DNA of 64,000 bases from assembly GCA_039028975.1 (NCBI GenBank), contig JBCCHB010000012.1, positions 62,001 to 126,000 of the forward strand. The letters are read 5' to 3'. The DNA is from JAHBNG01 sp039028975. Its GTDB lineage: Bacteria > Chloroflexota > Anaerolineae > Caldilineales > Caldilineaceae. The number at the start of each line of letters is the position of its first letter. The stretch's first letter is position 1. Positions 7,954 to 17,312 of the stretch are shown piece by piece. The notes beneath the pieces are model-generated. The model was not told the DNA's origin. It did not search any database and saw only the letters and a list, made by a program, of their open reading frames with translations. A program made the translations under genes and the position numbers.

Positions 7954-9600
7954 ATGACCAAGGTAACTGGCGGCGAAGCGATTGTTCATTCGCTCGCTCA
8001 ACATGGCATCGATACGCTTTTTGCTTTACCAGGTGTCCAAAACGATCATTTCTTTAACGCACTCTTCGACTATAATGCAAAAAATTCAAACCGACCCATT
8101 CAGGTCATTCATCCACGCCATGAGCAAGGTGCTGCTTATATGGCTTTGGGATATGCCCAATCAACAGGAAAAGTCGGTGCCTATTGCGTCGTACCCGGTC
8201 CGGGTCTACTCAACACATTTGGTGCGCTTTGTACTGCCTACAGCTTGAATGCTAAGGTCCTATGTTTAACGGGGCAGATTCATTCTGCACGGATCGGCCG
8301 AGGGTTTGGCGAACTTCATGAGATTCCGGAGCAGTCCGCAATGCTCGATACGTTGACCAAATGGTCCGGTATGATCCGTTCGCCTGCCGACGCCCCTGAG
8401 TTAGTGGCTGAAGCCTTTCGACACCTTCATAGTGGTCGTCCACGTCCTGTTGGGCTAGAGTTTCCACCAGACGTGTTGGCATCAAAAACAGAAGTCGACT
8501 TACGCCCAATTGAACACGATATTCGTTGGCCGCTGGTGGATAAGGATTCTGCCGAAGAAGCCGCAAAAATTTTAGGCCAGGCGGAATATCCCATGATTTT
8601 TGTAGGCAGTGGGGCGGCTGAGATGGGTGAACAAATCTTGGCATTGGGTGAAGCATTACAAGCTCCCATTGTTTCCAACGCAAGTGGTGCTGGCATAGTG
8701 CGTAGCGACCATTACCTCTCTATGCGGTCCCCAGGCGCTTATCGATATTGGGAAAAAACCGATGCCGTATTGGCAATTGGTTCCCGAATTCAGCGTTCGC
8801 TAAACGGTTGGGGAACAGATAGCAATCTTAAGCTGATTCGCGTTGACATTGATCCAGAAGAGCATCTGCGGGGCCCACGCCCAGATGTAAGCATCGTCGC
8901 ACGTAGTGAAGATACTGTCCCGGCGCTTCTGAATGCGGTGAGCAAATATAACCGCCAGCGTCCATCAATCAAGGCAGATGTGATGGCAATCGATGAAGAC
9001 GTGGCTGAACGCATTAGCTACTTGGAGCCTCAACTTTCCTTTATCAAAGCCATCCGAGATGCCTTACCTGAGGATGGCTTCTTTGTGGGTGATGTGACCC
9101 AAATTGGATATGTAAGCCGAATTTGTATGCCCTTTTACCAATCCAGAACCTTTCTTGATGCAGGATACCAGGGGACACTGGGTTGGGGGCTGGCAACAGC
9201 ACTTGGTGCGAAAGTCGCCAACCCTGATAAACAGGTCGTCGTTGCTTGTGGGGATGGTGGCTTGATGTTTAATATTCAGGAGCTGGCTACTGCGGTTCAG
9301 CACAAAATCAACATTGTTGCCATTGTCTTTAACGATGGAGCTTATGGAAATGTGCGCCGGATGCAGAAAGAGGATCATGGGAACCGCTTTATTGCCACGG
9401 AATTGCAGAATCCTGATTTTGTACAATTGGCTGAAGCCTTTGGTGCATTGGGGTTACGTGCTCATAATGCGGATGAGCTTCGCCTGGCCATCCAGAAGGG
9501 CTTTGAGGCTGACGTGCCCACGCTGATTGATGTCCCTGTAAGCGAAATGCCCAATCCATCCAAAGTCGCTTGGATTATGCCAAAGATTCGCGGTAATTAG
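7954..9600 (+). CDS. Thiamine-diphosphate enzyme, acetolactate-synthase-like
   Basis: 548 residues with the three-domain ThDP-enzyme plan. The N-terminal pyrimidine-binding domain has the conserved catalytic Glu57 in RHEQGAA, the middle domain is FAD/nucleotide-type, and the C-terminal diphosphate domain carries the GDGG motif (433-436) and the NDGAYGN end near 461. It resembles the large catalytic subunit of acetolactate synthase, glyoxylate carboligase and benzoylformate decarboxylase. No small regulatory subunit (ilvN) follows, so a non-biosynthetic decarboxylase or ligase role is as likely as valine synthesis. A purine-rich GAAGGGAACGGAG lies before the ATG. It is followed after 11 bp by a PLP enzyme, so the two are probably one operon. 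Confidence 0.85.
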   Translation: MTKVTGGEAIVHSLAQHGIDTLFALPGVQNDHFFNALFDYNAKNSNRPIQVIHPRHEQGAAYMALGYAQSTGKVGAYCVVPGPGLLNTFGALCTAYSLNAKVLCLTGQIHSARIGRGFGELHEIPEQSAMLDTLTKWSGMIRSPADAPELVAEAFRHLHSGRPRPVGLEFPPDVLASKTEVDLRPIEHDIRWPLVDKDSAEEAAKILGQAEYPMIFVGSGAAEMGEQILALGEALQAPIVSNASGAGIVRSDHYLSMRSPGAYRYWEKTDAVLAIGSRIQRSLNGWGTDSNLKLIRVDIDPEEHLRGPRPDVSIVARSEDTVPALLNAVSKYNRQRPSIKADVMAIDEDVAERISYLEPQLSFIKAIRDALPEDGFFVGDVTQIGYVSRICMPFYQSRTFLDAGYQGTLGWGLATALGAKVANPDKQVVVACGDGGLMFNIQELATAVQHKINIVAIVFNDGAYGNVRRMQKEDHGNRFIATELQNPDFVQLAEAFGALGLRAHNADELRLAIQKGFEADVPTLIDVPVSEMPNPSKVAWIMPKIRGN

Positions 9601-9611
9601 AGACACAGATA

Positions 9612-10775
9612 ATGAAAAGCAATAACATTGAAACCATTGCTGTTCACGCCGGGCGGGATATCGATCCGGTGACTGGTGCGGTAATGCCCCCCATACACCT
9701 CTCGACTACGTTCGAGCGATCGGCAGATGGTACGTATCCACTTGGCTATACATACATCCGCTCTGAAAATCCAACTCGCCAAGCGTTAGAGAACACCCTT
9801 TGTCTTTTGGAAGGAGGTCAATGTACAGCAGCGTTTGGTTCAGGTATGGCGGCCATCAGTGCCGTTTTCCAAGCTCTCGGCCCTGGCGATCATGTATTGA
9901 TTCCAGATGATATCTACTTTGGCACTGGGCATCTGGTCGCCGATATCCTTGGCCCCTGGGGATTAACCTACACCAGAGTAGACATGACAGACTTGGCCGG
10001 GGTAGAGGCTGCTATGCAGGGCAATACTCGTCTGATATGGATTGAAACCCCCTCAAATCCTTTGCTGAAGATTACCGATGTAGCAGCCGTCTCTGAAATT
10101 GCACATAGTCATGGTGCCATTTGCGCGTGTGATGCCACTTGGCCATCACCTATTTTGCAGCGCACTCTAGAGCTGGGAGCCGATCTGGCAGTACATGCAA
10201 CTACAAAATACCTGGGTGGGCATAGCGATCTATTGGGAGGTGCCGTCATTGCCAAAGTGCATGACGCCTTTTTTGATCGAATTGTCGACATCCAGAAGAC
10301 GACTGGAGCTGTACCGTCTCCATTTGATTGCTGGCTCTTGCTAAGGGGCATTCGTACGTTGCCCTACCGCATGAGGGGGCACTGTGCCAATGCAGCTAAG
10401 GTTGCCGCTTTTCTTATGGAACATCCAAGAGTTTGTAAGGTTCACTACCCTGGGCTAGCTGATCACCCAGGACATACTATAGCAGCCAAGCAGATGTCTG
10501 ATTTTGGTGGCATGTTATCATTTGAGGTCTGTCCAGACACGATTCACACGGCGAAGGAGAATGCACAACGTGTAGCAGGGAAGACCAAGATCTTTACTCA
10601 GGCAACTAGTCTAGGTGGAGTGGAGAGCCTAATTGAGCATCGCAATACAATTGAAGGCCCTAACTCGACTACGCCAGAGAGCTTGTTGCGACTCTCTGTA
10701 GGTTTGGAACACCCTGATGATCTGATTGAGGATTTGGCTCAGGCTCTTGCTGCAACAATCGATCTAGAAAGCTAA
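9612..10775 (+). CDS. Cys/Met-metabolism PLP enzyme (cystathionine gamma-synthase/lyase family)
   Basis: 387 residues, full length for the family. The start IAVHAGRDIDPVTGAVMPPI is characteristic; YIRSENPTRQALE and FGSGMAAISAVF bind the PLP phosphate region, and Lys199 in TTKYLGGHSD is the Schiff-base lysine. Members catalyse beta- or gamma-elimination or replacement on cysteine, homocysteine or cystathionine; the exact reaction cannot be assigned. It sits 11 bp downstream of the ThDP enzyme. Joint action is possible, for example amino-acid breakdown giving a 2-oxo acid for the ThDP enzyme, but this is only an inference. Confidence 0.88.
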   Translation: MKSNNIETIAVHAGRDIDPVTGAVMPPIHLSTTFERSADGTYPLGYTYIRSENPTRQALENTLCLLEGGQCTAAFGSGMAAISAVFQALGPGDHVLIPDDIYFGTGHLVADILGPWGLTYTRVDMTDLAGVEAAMQGNTRLIWIETPSNPLLKITDVAAVSEIAHSHGAICACDATWPSPILQRTLELGADLAVHATTKYLGGHSDLLGGAVIAKVHDAFFDRIVDIQKTTGAVPSPFDCWLLLRGIRTLPYRMRGHCANAAKVAAFLMEHPRVCKVHYPGLADHPGHTIAAKQMSDFGGMLSFEVCPDTIHTAKENAQRVAGKTKIFTQATSLGGVESLIEHRNTIEGPNSTTPESLLRLSVGLEHPDDLIEDLAQALAATIDLES

Positions 10776-10795
10776 AACAGGGCCAGAGAGCTATT

Positions 10796-10909
10796 ACACT
10801 TCGCAAAAAAAAGTCTTGTCCCGACTCCTGACCAATCCACTCTGGAATATTCCGAGAAGAGAGGACATTCCCGTCTTCACAAGAACAAGCTTTTGCTGGA
10901 CATCTATAA
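10796..10909 (-). repeat. Family A palindromic repeat, copy 5 (long-arm variant, inverted)
   Basis: The minus strand reads TATAGATGTCCAGCAAAAGC, then TGTGAAGACGGGAATGTCC, TCTCGGAATATTCCAGAGTG and GTCGGGACAAGACTTTTTT. It matches copy 1 closely, including the extra inner arm, and lies just after the PLP enzyme gene. Confidence 0.75.
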
Positions 10910-11203
10910 GAATTGAGCTGGAGCGCCATTGCCGTAGGTCAAAAGATGGCCCACCGTATGGATTGGCGCAAGCAATCGTAAGGTCGAAAACGGTATAATA
11001 TGGTAACTTATTTAACTTGACTATACACAGCTCTAGCATAGATGAGAATGAAAATTCATCGCTTGGCTCATGTACCGAATTCTCACCTCTGCTCAATCGC
11101 AGTAGATATTATGATTACGCACCGCATGCCCAAATCGTTCTAATCGTTTTATGAAATTAGGACGGAAATCCACGGCAGCGTAGTGCGTTTTCTTTTTGAC
11201 CGC
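10910..11203. other. Intergenic DNA between convergent genes
   Basis: 294 bp between a family A repeat and the end of the FHA regulator gene. A short stem GATTG-GCGCAAG-CAATC and an A/T-rich GGTATAATATGG are present. No gene or convincing terminator was seen. Confidence 0.4.
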
Positions 11204-11845
11204 TTATAGTGTGAGCTTGTAACCATAGCCGCGGGTTGTTACAATAAATCGCGGCTCGTCGTTATCATGAGGTTCAATCCGGCTACGAACCCGGCTAATC
11301 ATCCGGTCAATGTTCGCATCAAAGACATCACCAGCAGCTTCTGGCCAGACCGCTCGGGCAATGTCATCTTTGCTCACAACTGTGCCGTGGTTTTGATAGA
11401 GGAAGTAGAGAAGATCAAACTGCTTAACGCTAAGGGGCGGATCGAGGCGCTGGCCATCGACATAGACTTCGCGAGTAGATAGATCAACTCGTAATCCGTT
11501 TTCATTAACCGCCATAAGTGAAGGTGCTGTCATCGTAGCCGACGGATCTTGGAAACGAAAACGAGATGTACCGAAAAATATATCACAACCATCTTCAAGC
11601 CACTCTGTAGAGCCAGGGGCAAGACGGCGTCCAGAGACAAGTACACCATTTTTACTCTTCAAATCATGGACTTGGTAGGCATTATCAATCCGTCTAATCT
11701 CTGCGTGATGTCGCGAAACAGAGCTATCTTGCAACGTAATGGTAGACTCTGCGTCTCGACCGATGGTTGTTATCTCTTCGGATAATGCATACTCTTGACC
11801 TGTATTTGAGCCACTTAGGCAGATAAGTTTACCGAACTGGGCCAC
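11204..11845 (-). CDS. FHA-domain winged-helix transcriptional regulator
   Basis: 213 residues from the chosen start. The N-terminal FHA domain (about 5-100) shows the phosphothreonine-binding signature: an IGRD strand, SRHHAEI and SKNGV. The C-terminal domain (about 120-213) is an OmpR/PhoB-type winged helix, with LSVKQFDLLYFLYQN, VSKDDIARAVW and the wing TTRGYGYKL. There is no receiver domain, so the input should be a Thr-phosphorylated partner. It resembles a reversed-order EmbR, the mycobacterial FHA regulator controlled by kinase PknH. GTG 11845 is preferred because AAGGA lies 7 nt upstream; an in-frame TTG at 11872 would add nine residues. It diverges from two Ser/Thr kinase genes. Confidence 0.88.
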   Translation of the reverse strand: MAQFGKLICLSGSNTGQEYALSEEITTIGRDAESTITLQDSSVSRHHAEIRRIDNAYQVHDLKSKNGVLVSGRRLAPGSTEWLEDGCDIFFGTSRFRFQDPSATMTAPSLMAVNENGLRVDLSTREVYVDGQRLDPPLSVKQFDLLYFLYQNHGTVVSKDDIARAVWPEAAGDVFDANIDRMISRVRSRIEPHDNDEPRFIVTTRGYGYKLTL

Positions 11846-12287
11846 GTTAAAATCCTTAATCAACTTGCGCAATTATGCTTAAACAAACGGCGTGAAAGTA
11901 TAAAATATGATATGTAAGTAGTATAAGTGTAAATGTATATTATGAAATATGGATACCCTATTGGTACAATCCTCACTAGGTTATCCTATCTACACTCAAT
12001 GGTCTATCAATTTGTCCCATCATAGTTTATTTAGAGTATGTCCGTTGCCTAACCCATTCACATTCAAATGAATAGGCCGCTAGATATCTTGCCAGATGAT
12101 TATCTAGACAAACTTAGACAGAAAGTGTCTGAAGATTCCTTACCTAGCTCAATCAATGATATCCCATTTCCTAATCTAATCGCTTTTACGAAATATACCA
12201 GGAACGTGCAAAACAGGCAAAGATTGCTCTGTCACTATAAAAAAGTTGTGACCTGTACTAATCCATTAATCTCTTTATTATACTGTG
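11846..12287. other. A/T-rich divergent intergenic region between the FHA regulator and kinase genes
   Basis: About 440 bp that must carry the promoters of both transcription units. The stretch 11890-11960 is very A/T-rich with several TATACT/TATAAT-like hexamers, but no -35/-10 pair of good spacing can be chosen. A GTCAC...GTGAC inverted pair lies at 12231-12251. A 96-codon frame starting at 12068 runs into the family B repeat and is not accepted as a gene. Confidence 0.4.
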
Positions 12288-12366
12288 GTCGTTTTGAAAA
12301 CAGATTTTTTCCTAAGCTCTATAAAAGGGACCAAACACCTGTTTTCAAAAGGGGCTGAGTATAAAG
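12288..12366. repeat. Family B palindromic repeat, copy 2
   Basis: TTTTGAAAACAG (12292-12303) pairs perfectly with CTGTTTTCAAAA (12339-12350), around CCTAAGCTCTATAAAAGGGA. It ends CTGAGTATAAAG, as does copy 3. It lies 28 bp upstream of the kinase start codon, so it would be in the mRNA leader or the promoter. Confidence 0.7.
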
Positions 12367-12393
12367 ATTACCTAAGAGCCTTGTTCAGGCTGT

Positions 12394-15300
12394 ATGAATG
12401 GAAACTTAAACGATCCAATCGGACAACATATTGCCCATTACGCTATTGAACGCCGTATTGGCGGCGGCGCAATGGCGAGCGTCTATCAAGCGACTGACGA
12501 GATTCTCGATCGCACAATTGCTCTAAAAATTCTCCTACCAGGCGCTGATGCTTTGACGCGCCAGCGATTTCGCCAAGAGGCACGCACCGTTAGCATTTTA
12601 GAGCATCCCAATATTGTACGAACTCTTCAAGTTGGACAAACAGGGGCGGATGGCGTTGCGTATATTGCCATGGATCTTGTCAAGGGTAAAAGCCTTTCTA
12701 CACTGCTTGATGAAGAGAGTACCCTCCCTGTGGCTGCTGCGTGTGCGTTGTTGGAACCTGTTGCGCGTGCGTTGGCTTATGCCCATAGCTTGGGTGTGGT
12801 ACATCGGGATGTAAAGCCGAGTAATATTCTTCTACGAATGGTTGAAAGTGGTGCCCCAAATGGCAATTTTATCATTCCGAGCAGTGGGGAAAGATTTATT
12901 CCTTATTTATCAGATTTTGGTATAGCTCGGGCACTTGACTCTCCTGAGTTGACCAGCGCAGGACGTACGATTGGGACACCTGCATATATGGCACCAGAGC
13001 AATGCGCAGGTAGCAGAGAGATAGATGGTCGGGCTGATATTTACTCGCTTGGAACCGTTCTCTATCGTTGCTTGGTTGGCCGACCACCGTTTATCGGGAC
13101 GACAACACAGATTTTGCACGCTCATGTTTACGAACCGTTGATGATTCCAGATGACGTTCTGCGGGATCTGCCTCCCGCCGTCATTGATGCGCTACGTCGC
13201 TCGTTGATGAAGGAGCCCGAGTATCGGTACAAAGACGCCTCGGAGATGGCCGATACCCTGCTTACGGTCATTGAACAGTACGGAACCTCTACAAACGCTT
13301 CGTCTTTTAATGGAACACCTACCTATAGCCAAACACGTAAGGATGAATTAGCACCGACTCGAACAATTGCCACCATGCCAGCGGCTGAGAGCAATAGTGA
13401 GGAAGATTCTGGTTCCACGTCTCAGATACTGATTCCTGGGCCGCTACCTGGGGGTGAACCCAAAAAAGCTACCTCGACCCAAACACCGGTAATTCTGAAG
13501 GCTCAATCAGGTTCTACTACACATCAACGCGTGGTTCACCCTTTGCCCCAGTCAACAAAGCGTCAAACGAATTGGATAGGTCTTGCCCTTGGCGCAACCA
13601 TGCTGCTTTTAATTTCCTTCATTGGTATTGCGCTAGTGCGTGCTTTACAGCCGACGGGAACTCCAGAACTTAGTGTGATCCCCTCGGAAACTAGAACTGT
13701 ATTTCCTACAGATGTTGAACTGACAGGGACTCTTCCCAATCAAAATGAAGAGAATCTCGCCTCTATTACTACACCCACTACTGAAGCAGATGGTGCTGAG
13801 ATAGGTAGTGTTCAACCGGCCAGTGGCGAATTGGCACTCGCTCCAACAGCTATATCTGAAACTGTCTTATCTGAGGAAGCCATTAAGCTAGAATCCAGCC
13901 CTGCGGACGAAGATTCAGCGGAAATTGAAACCTTATCTCCAACCTCTACCACCGTAATCACATCAGCAGAGTCTCCAGTTACCGGGCCTTCCACTCCAGA
14001 ACCATCGGTGACTATATCACCAACTGATTCTGGAGGAACTGGCGGGTCAATAACACCTACTGAAACGCCCGCGGATGTGTTTGATGGAGATTTATGGTTT
14101 GAGGAGGCCGCTTATTTCTTTGAGCGCCGTGAGTGGGACCTGGCCCGGGATAAGCTCATCTTTTTACGCCGATCGGATAGCAGCTATGAATCGGAGCTTG
14201 TTCGTCGTATGCTCTCTAGTAGCTATATCGGTTTGGCGAATCGTGAATTACTTAGTAGCTCTTCCAATGAATCCATCTCCAACGCACAGATAGCGAGCGC
14301 GGTGAATTTCTATCGAGAGGCGTTAAAGGTAAACAGTGGTCTGATTGACCTAGAGGTATTGGTTAATGCCCTAACGGACTACACAGAGACACCAACTACA
14401 CAGCAAAGCGAAACCCTAGCTAGGTTAGTTGAAACTCTGTCAGATTATGCAAACCAACTCAGTAACCAGAACGATTTCTGCGGCGCAATGGAGCAAATCA
14501 CGGTTGCTTTACGTTTACAGTATAATGCAACATTGGCTGAGCAGCAGAACACATTGGCCGTTTCCTGCCCTGCACTACAGAGATTAGTTCTACCGCCAGT
14601 TACCCAAGACGAGTTGAGTGGTAGCATCATCTACTCGGCTGTTGATTCGGCTCAGCAAAGCCATATCTGGCGCGTATCTGTGGAGGTAGATGCTCAATCC
14701 GAACGGTTAGTAGACAATGGGCGGCAGCCTGCGCTCTCGCCTTCTGGCACCCTTATTGCCTTTCGAAGCGATGGAGCCAACCAGCTTGGTATCCGGGGAT
14801 TTGATGTTATAGGGAATCAATCTCTACCCCAAGGGCGTTTTCTTCAGATCACCTATAATGCAGAAGATAGCCTCTTTAGCCCCCCTACTTGGACACCGAA
14901 TAGTGATCGGATACTATTCGAAAGTACGGTCTCTGGGGATCGTATCTCCAGAATCTACTACGCCAACAATAATCCGAGCGGTCAGTATCGCCTAATTGCT
15001 GATGGCCGCGAGCCAGATGGTCATCCCAATCAAGAGATACTTGTCTTTAAAGGCGCGGATAATACGGGCAACAGACCTGGACTATGGGTCATGAACAGTT
15101 TTGGTGGTGACCGCCAGCCAGTAACCGGAAATGGTGGAGATACTCGTCCCAAATGGTCACCAAACGGACAGTACATTGTCTTCATGAACAATACTCGCCA
15201 TGAAAGTTGGGATATTTATAGAGTCGATTTTCAAACCAGCGAGGTGCTTCGATTGACGACGGACTTGGCTCAAGACGGGCTACCAACAGTTAGCCCAAAC

Positions 15301-15450
15301 GGTCAGCATGTAGCGTTTTTGAGCAATCGAGATAACGGCGTCTGGAAGATATTTGTTGTGTCAATTGATGGAGGGCCTGTACAGCCCATCACGACGATTT
15401 CTGGTACATTGCCAAATTGGCTGGAGCATTCGATTCAGTGGGTGGAGTAG
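12394..15450 (+). CDS. Transmembrane Ser/Thr protein kinase with extracellular beta-propeller
   Basis: 1018 residues. A eukaryotic-like kinase domain (about 15-290) has a glycine loop IGGGAMASVY, Lys45 in ALKIL, catalytic HRDVKPSN with Asp139, DFG at Asp174 and GTPAYMAPEQ, so it should be active. A Ser/Thr-rich juxtamembrane region leads to one membrane helix (about 394-415). Outside lie a Ser/Thr/Pro linker, a helical region rich in Leu/Asn (about 565-720, TPR-like in look), and a C-terminal TolB/PD40-type propeller with repeats such as KWSPNGQYIVFM and TVSPNGQHVAFLSN. Such proteins sense outside signals and phosphorylate cytoplasmic targets. The neighbouring FHA regulator is a natural target (inference). 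No good Shine-Dalgarno was seen. Confidence 0.92.
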   Translation: MNGNLNDPIGQHIAHYAIERRIGGGAMASVYQATDEILDRTIALKILLPGADALTRQRFRQEARTVSILEHPNIVRTLQVGQTGADGVAYIAMDLVKGKSLSTLLDEESTLPVAAACALLEPVARALAYAHSLGVVHRDVKPSNILLRMVESGAPNGNFIIPSSGERFIPYLSDFGIARALDSPELTSAGRTIGTPAYMAPEQCAGSREIDGRADIYSLGTVLYRCLVGRPPFIGTTTQILHAHVYEPLMIPDDVLRDLPPAVIDALRRSLMKEPEYRYKDASEMADTLLTVIEQYGTSTNASSFNGTPTYSQTRKDELAPTRTIATMPAAESNSEEDSGSTSQILIPGPLPGGEPKKATSTQTPVILKAQSGSTTHQRVVHPLPQSTKRQTNWIGLALGATMLLLISFIGIALVRALQPTGTPELSVIPSETRTVFPTDVELTGTLPNQNEENLASITTPTTEADGAEIGSVQPASGELALAPTAISETVLSEEAIKLESSPADEDSAEIETLSPTSTTVITSAESPVTGPSTPEPSVTISPTDSGGTGGSITPTETPADVFDGDLWFEEAAYFFERREWDLARDKLIFLRRSDSSYESELVRRMLSSSYIGLANRELLSSSSNESISNAQIASAVNFYREALKVNSGLIDLEVLVNALTDYTETPTTQQSETLARLVETLSDYANQLSNQNDFCGAMEQITVALRLQYNATLAEQQNTLAVSCPALQRLVLPPVTQDELSGSIIYSAVDSAQQSHIWRVSVEVDAQSERLVDNGRQPALSPSGTLIAFRSDGANQLGIRGFDVIGNQSLPQGRFLQITYNAEDSLFSPPTWTPNSDRILFESTVSGDRISRIYYANNNPSGQYRLIADGREPDGHPNQEILVFKGADNTGNRPGLWVMNSFGGDRQPVTGNGGDTRPKWSPNGQYIVFMNNTRHESWDIYRVDFQTSEVLRLTTDLAQDGLPTVSPNGQHVAFLSNRDNGVWKIFVVSIDGGPVQPITTISGTLPNWLEHSIQWVE

Positions 15451-15503
15451 AAAATACTTCCTCATCAGATCAATCCCCCGAAGAATCACAAGCCAGGAAC
15501 GGT

Positions 15504-17312
15504 ATGGTTGATTCGTCCAAGAAACAGCCCGCCTCTCCAGGACAGATTAAGACGGGAGATTTTGATTCTGTAAATGAGGTCTTGGAAACCGATCTGACCA
15601 ATAAGCAAGTTGGTCGGTATCTGGTGCAGAGAAAGTTAGGCAGCGGTGGGTCTGCTGTGGTCTACCAGGCTTTTGATCAGGTCCGGGGCCGTTCCGTCGC
15701 GCTGAAAGTTCTAGCCTCAACTGCGGATGAGAAGACATTGAGTCGCTTCCGTCGGGAGGCCATGACGTCTGGTGCCCTGCATCACGATCATATTGTTCGC
15801 ACGCTTCAAGTTGGGGTAGCTGCTCACGGTGATGTTGCCTATATTGCTATGGAATTGGTGGAAGGAGAAGGCTTGAATGCTCTCCTTGACCGGTCCCGCT
15901 ATTTGGATCCGGACGAAGCTTGTGCGCTTTTGGCGCCGATTGCTTCTGCGTTGGCTCATGCTCATGAGAATGGGATCATTCACCGGGATGTTAAACCGAG
16001 TAATATTCTTCTCCAACCCACTCGCTCTGGGAATCGTCACAGCATACACATTGATGTGCTCGATTATCCTGTGGTGCCAATGCTATCAGATTTTGGGATT
16101 GCTCGATCTCTTGATTCACCCGAACTGACCAATCAAGGGCGGACAGTTGGAACACCTGCTTACATGGCCCCAGAGCAGTGTTCTGGTCAACGCAATATTG
16201 ATGGCCGAGCCGATGTCTATTCTTTAGGTGCCGTACTATACCGCATGATTGTGGGGCATCAACCCTTTACAGGCTCAACTCCCCAAATCCTTCATGCCCA
16301 CGTCTACGAGCAGCTCACCATTGAGAATGAGTTGCTCCGCAAGCTTCCGCCTCTAGTTGTAGAGATACTAGCCATCAGTCTAGCCAAATCGCCGGAGGAA
16401 AGGTATACCAATGCTCGACAGATGGCCACGGCACTGGCTGAAGCTGGTGGTATCTCATTAGATGGTGATGCTGTTGCCGAAGATGAGCAGGCCGCCGAAC
16501 TGATGCCGACGGCTACCATTACCTTGGACAATCTGCAGCCAAGCAACAACGATCCCTCGTCGTCGGCATCGATACTTGTGCCAGGGCTGCCTACGCAATC
16601 CGGCAACCCAGAAGGCGAAGTCGTCACTGAATCGCGCCATAACTTAGGGCGTCAAGCCGATACAATGACGCCAACGCCACTTGAAGTAGCCACTAGGTTT
16701 GATGAAGAGGAACGGCCTCCATCTCGACGATTAGAAGAACCCGTCAGTTGGAGAGGTGGGATGCTGCTAGCGATTGGTATTCTCGTGGGTGCATTAACCG
16801 CCCTGATTATGAGTGGCCAGCTAAATCGATTATTAGGCGTGACAGGTGATGTAGGAGCAACCGAACAACTACCGAACCAAGCAACCCTGGCTCCATTTTT
16901 TCCGACGATGACATCAACGCCCAATAGCGTAGCGAACCCGCCAACGTTTACGTCAATCCCGCCAAGTGAAACACCAACAGATGTTCCACTGATTGTCACC
17001 CTTGCGCCAACCAACACACCAACTCCTGTACCAACAGCCACCCAAACGGTGACTCCTTTACCTACGCCAACATCAACTGTTACACCCATCAGTACATCAA
17101 CCCATACACCAACCATTACGCCGACAGAGACGCCCATTCCAGCGACCGCAACAGAACCACCTACGCCAACCTGGACTCCCGTAGGTGGAATTGTTACGCC
17201 GACTGTGGAGCTCTCTCCAACCACGTCACCCACACCTGGTCCTGCTTTCACAACACCCAAACCGACTGAGATACCCCCTACTCCAACGTGGACGCCTTTA
17301 CCGAATGGGTGA
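15504..17312 (+). CDS. Transmembrane Ser/Thr protein kinase with Thr/Pro tail
   Basis: 602 residues from ATG 15504, chosen because AGGA lies 5 nt upstream. The frame is open back to TTG 15417 and GTG 15438, which would overlap the previous kinase gene. The kinase domain (about 30-310) is complete: LGSGGSAVVY, ALKVL, HRDVKPSN with His160-Asp162, SDFGIA and GTPAYMAPEQCSGQ. It is a close paralogue of the upstream kinase (ARSLDSPELTNQGRT versus ARALDSPELTSAGRT), so the pair arose by duplication. One membrane helix (about 417-439) leads to a TPTPxPT tail of about 150 residues ending with no folded sensor domain. The tail may span the cell wall. Confidence 0.9.
   Translation: MVDSSKKQPASPGQIKTGDFDSVNEVLETDLTNKQVGRYLVQRKLGSGGSAVVYQAFDQVRGRSVALKVLASTADEKTLSRFRREAMTSGALHHDHIVRTLQVGVAAHGDVAYIAMELVEGEGLNALLDRSRYLDPDEACALLAPIASALAHAHENGIIHRDVKPSNILLQPTRSGNRHSIHIDVLDYPVVPMLSDFGIARSLDSPELTNQGRTVGTPAYMAPEQCSGQRNIDGRADVYSLGAVLYRMIVGHQPFTGSTPQILHAHVYEQLTIENELLRKLPPLVVEILAISLAKSPEERYTNARQMATALAEAGGISLDGDAVAEDEQAAELMPTATITLDNLQPSNNDPSSSASILVPGLPTQSGNPEGEVVTESRHNLGRQADTMTPTPLEVATRFDEEERPPSRRLEEPVSWRGGMLLAIGILVGALTALIMSGQLNRLLGVTGDVGATEQLPNQATLAPFFPTMTSTPNSVANPPTFTSIPPSETPTDVPLIVTLAPTNTPTPVPTATQTVTPLPTPTSTVTPISTSTHTPTITPTETPIPATATEPPTPTWTPVGGIVTPTVELSPTTSPTPGPAFTTPKPTEIPPTPTWTPLPNG

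Noticed and set aside
12068..12358. 96-codon frame upstream of the first kinase
   Set aside because: No ribosome-binding site or known domain, and the last third is family B repeat sequence. It could be a gene remnant, but nothing supports expression.
16652..17260. 202-codon minus-strand frame
   Set aside because: Antisense of the Thr/Pro tail of the second kinase, with the same codon artefact and no recognisable domain.
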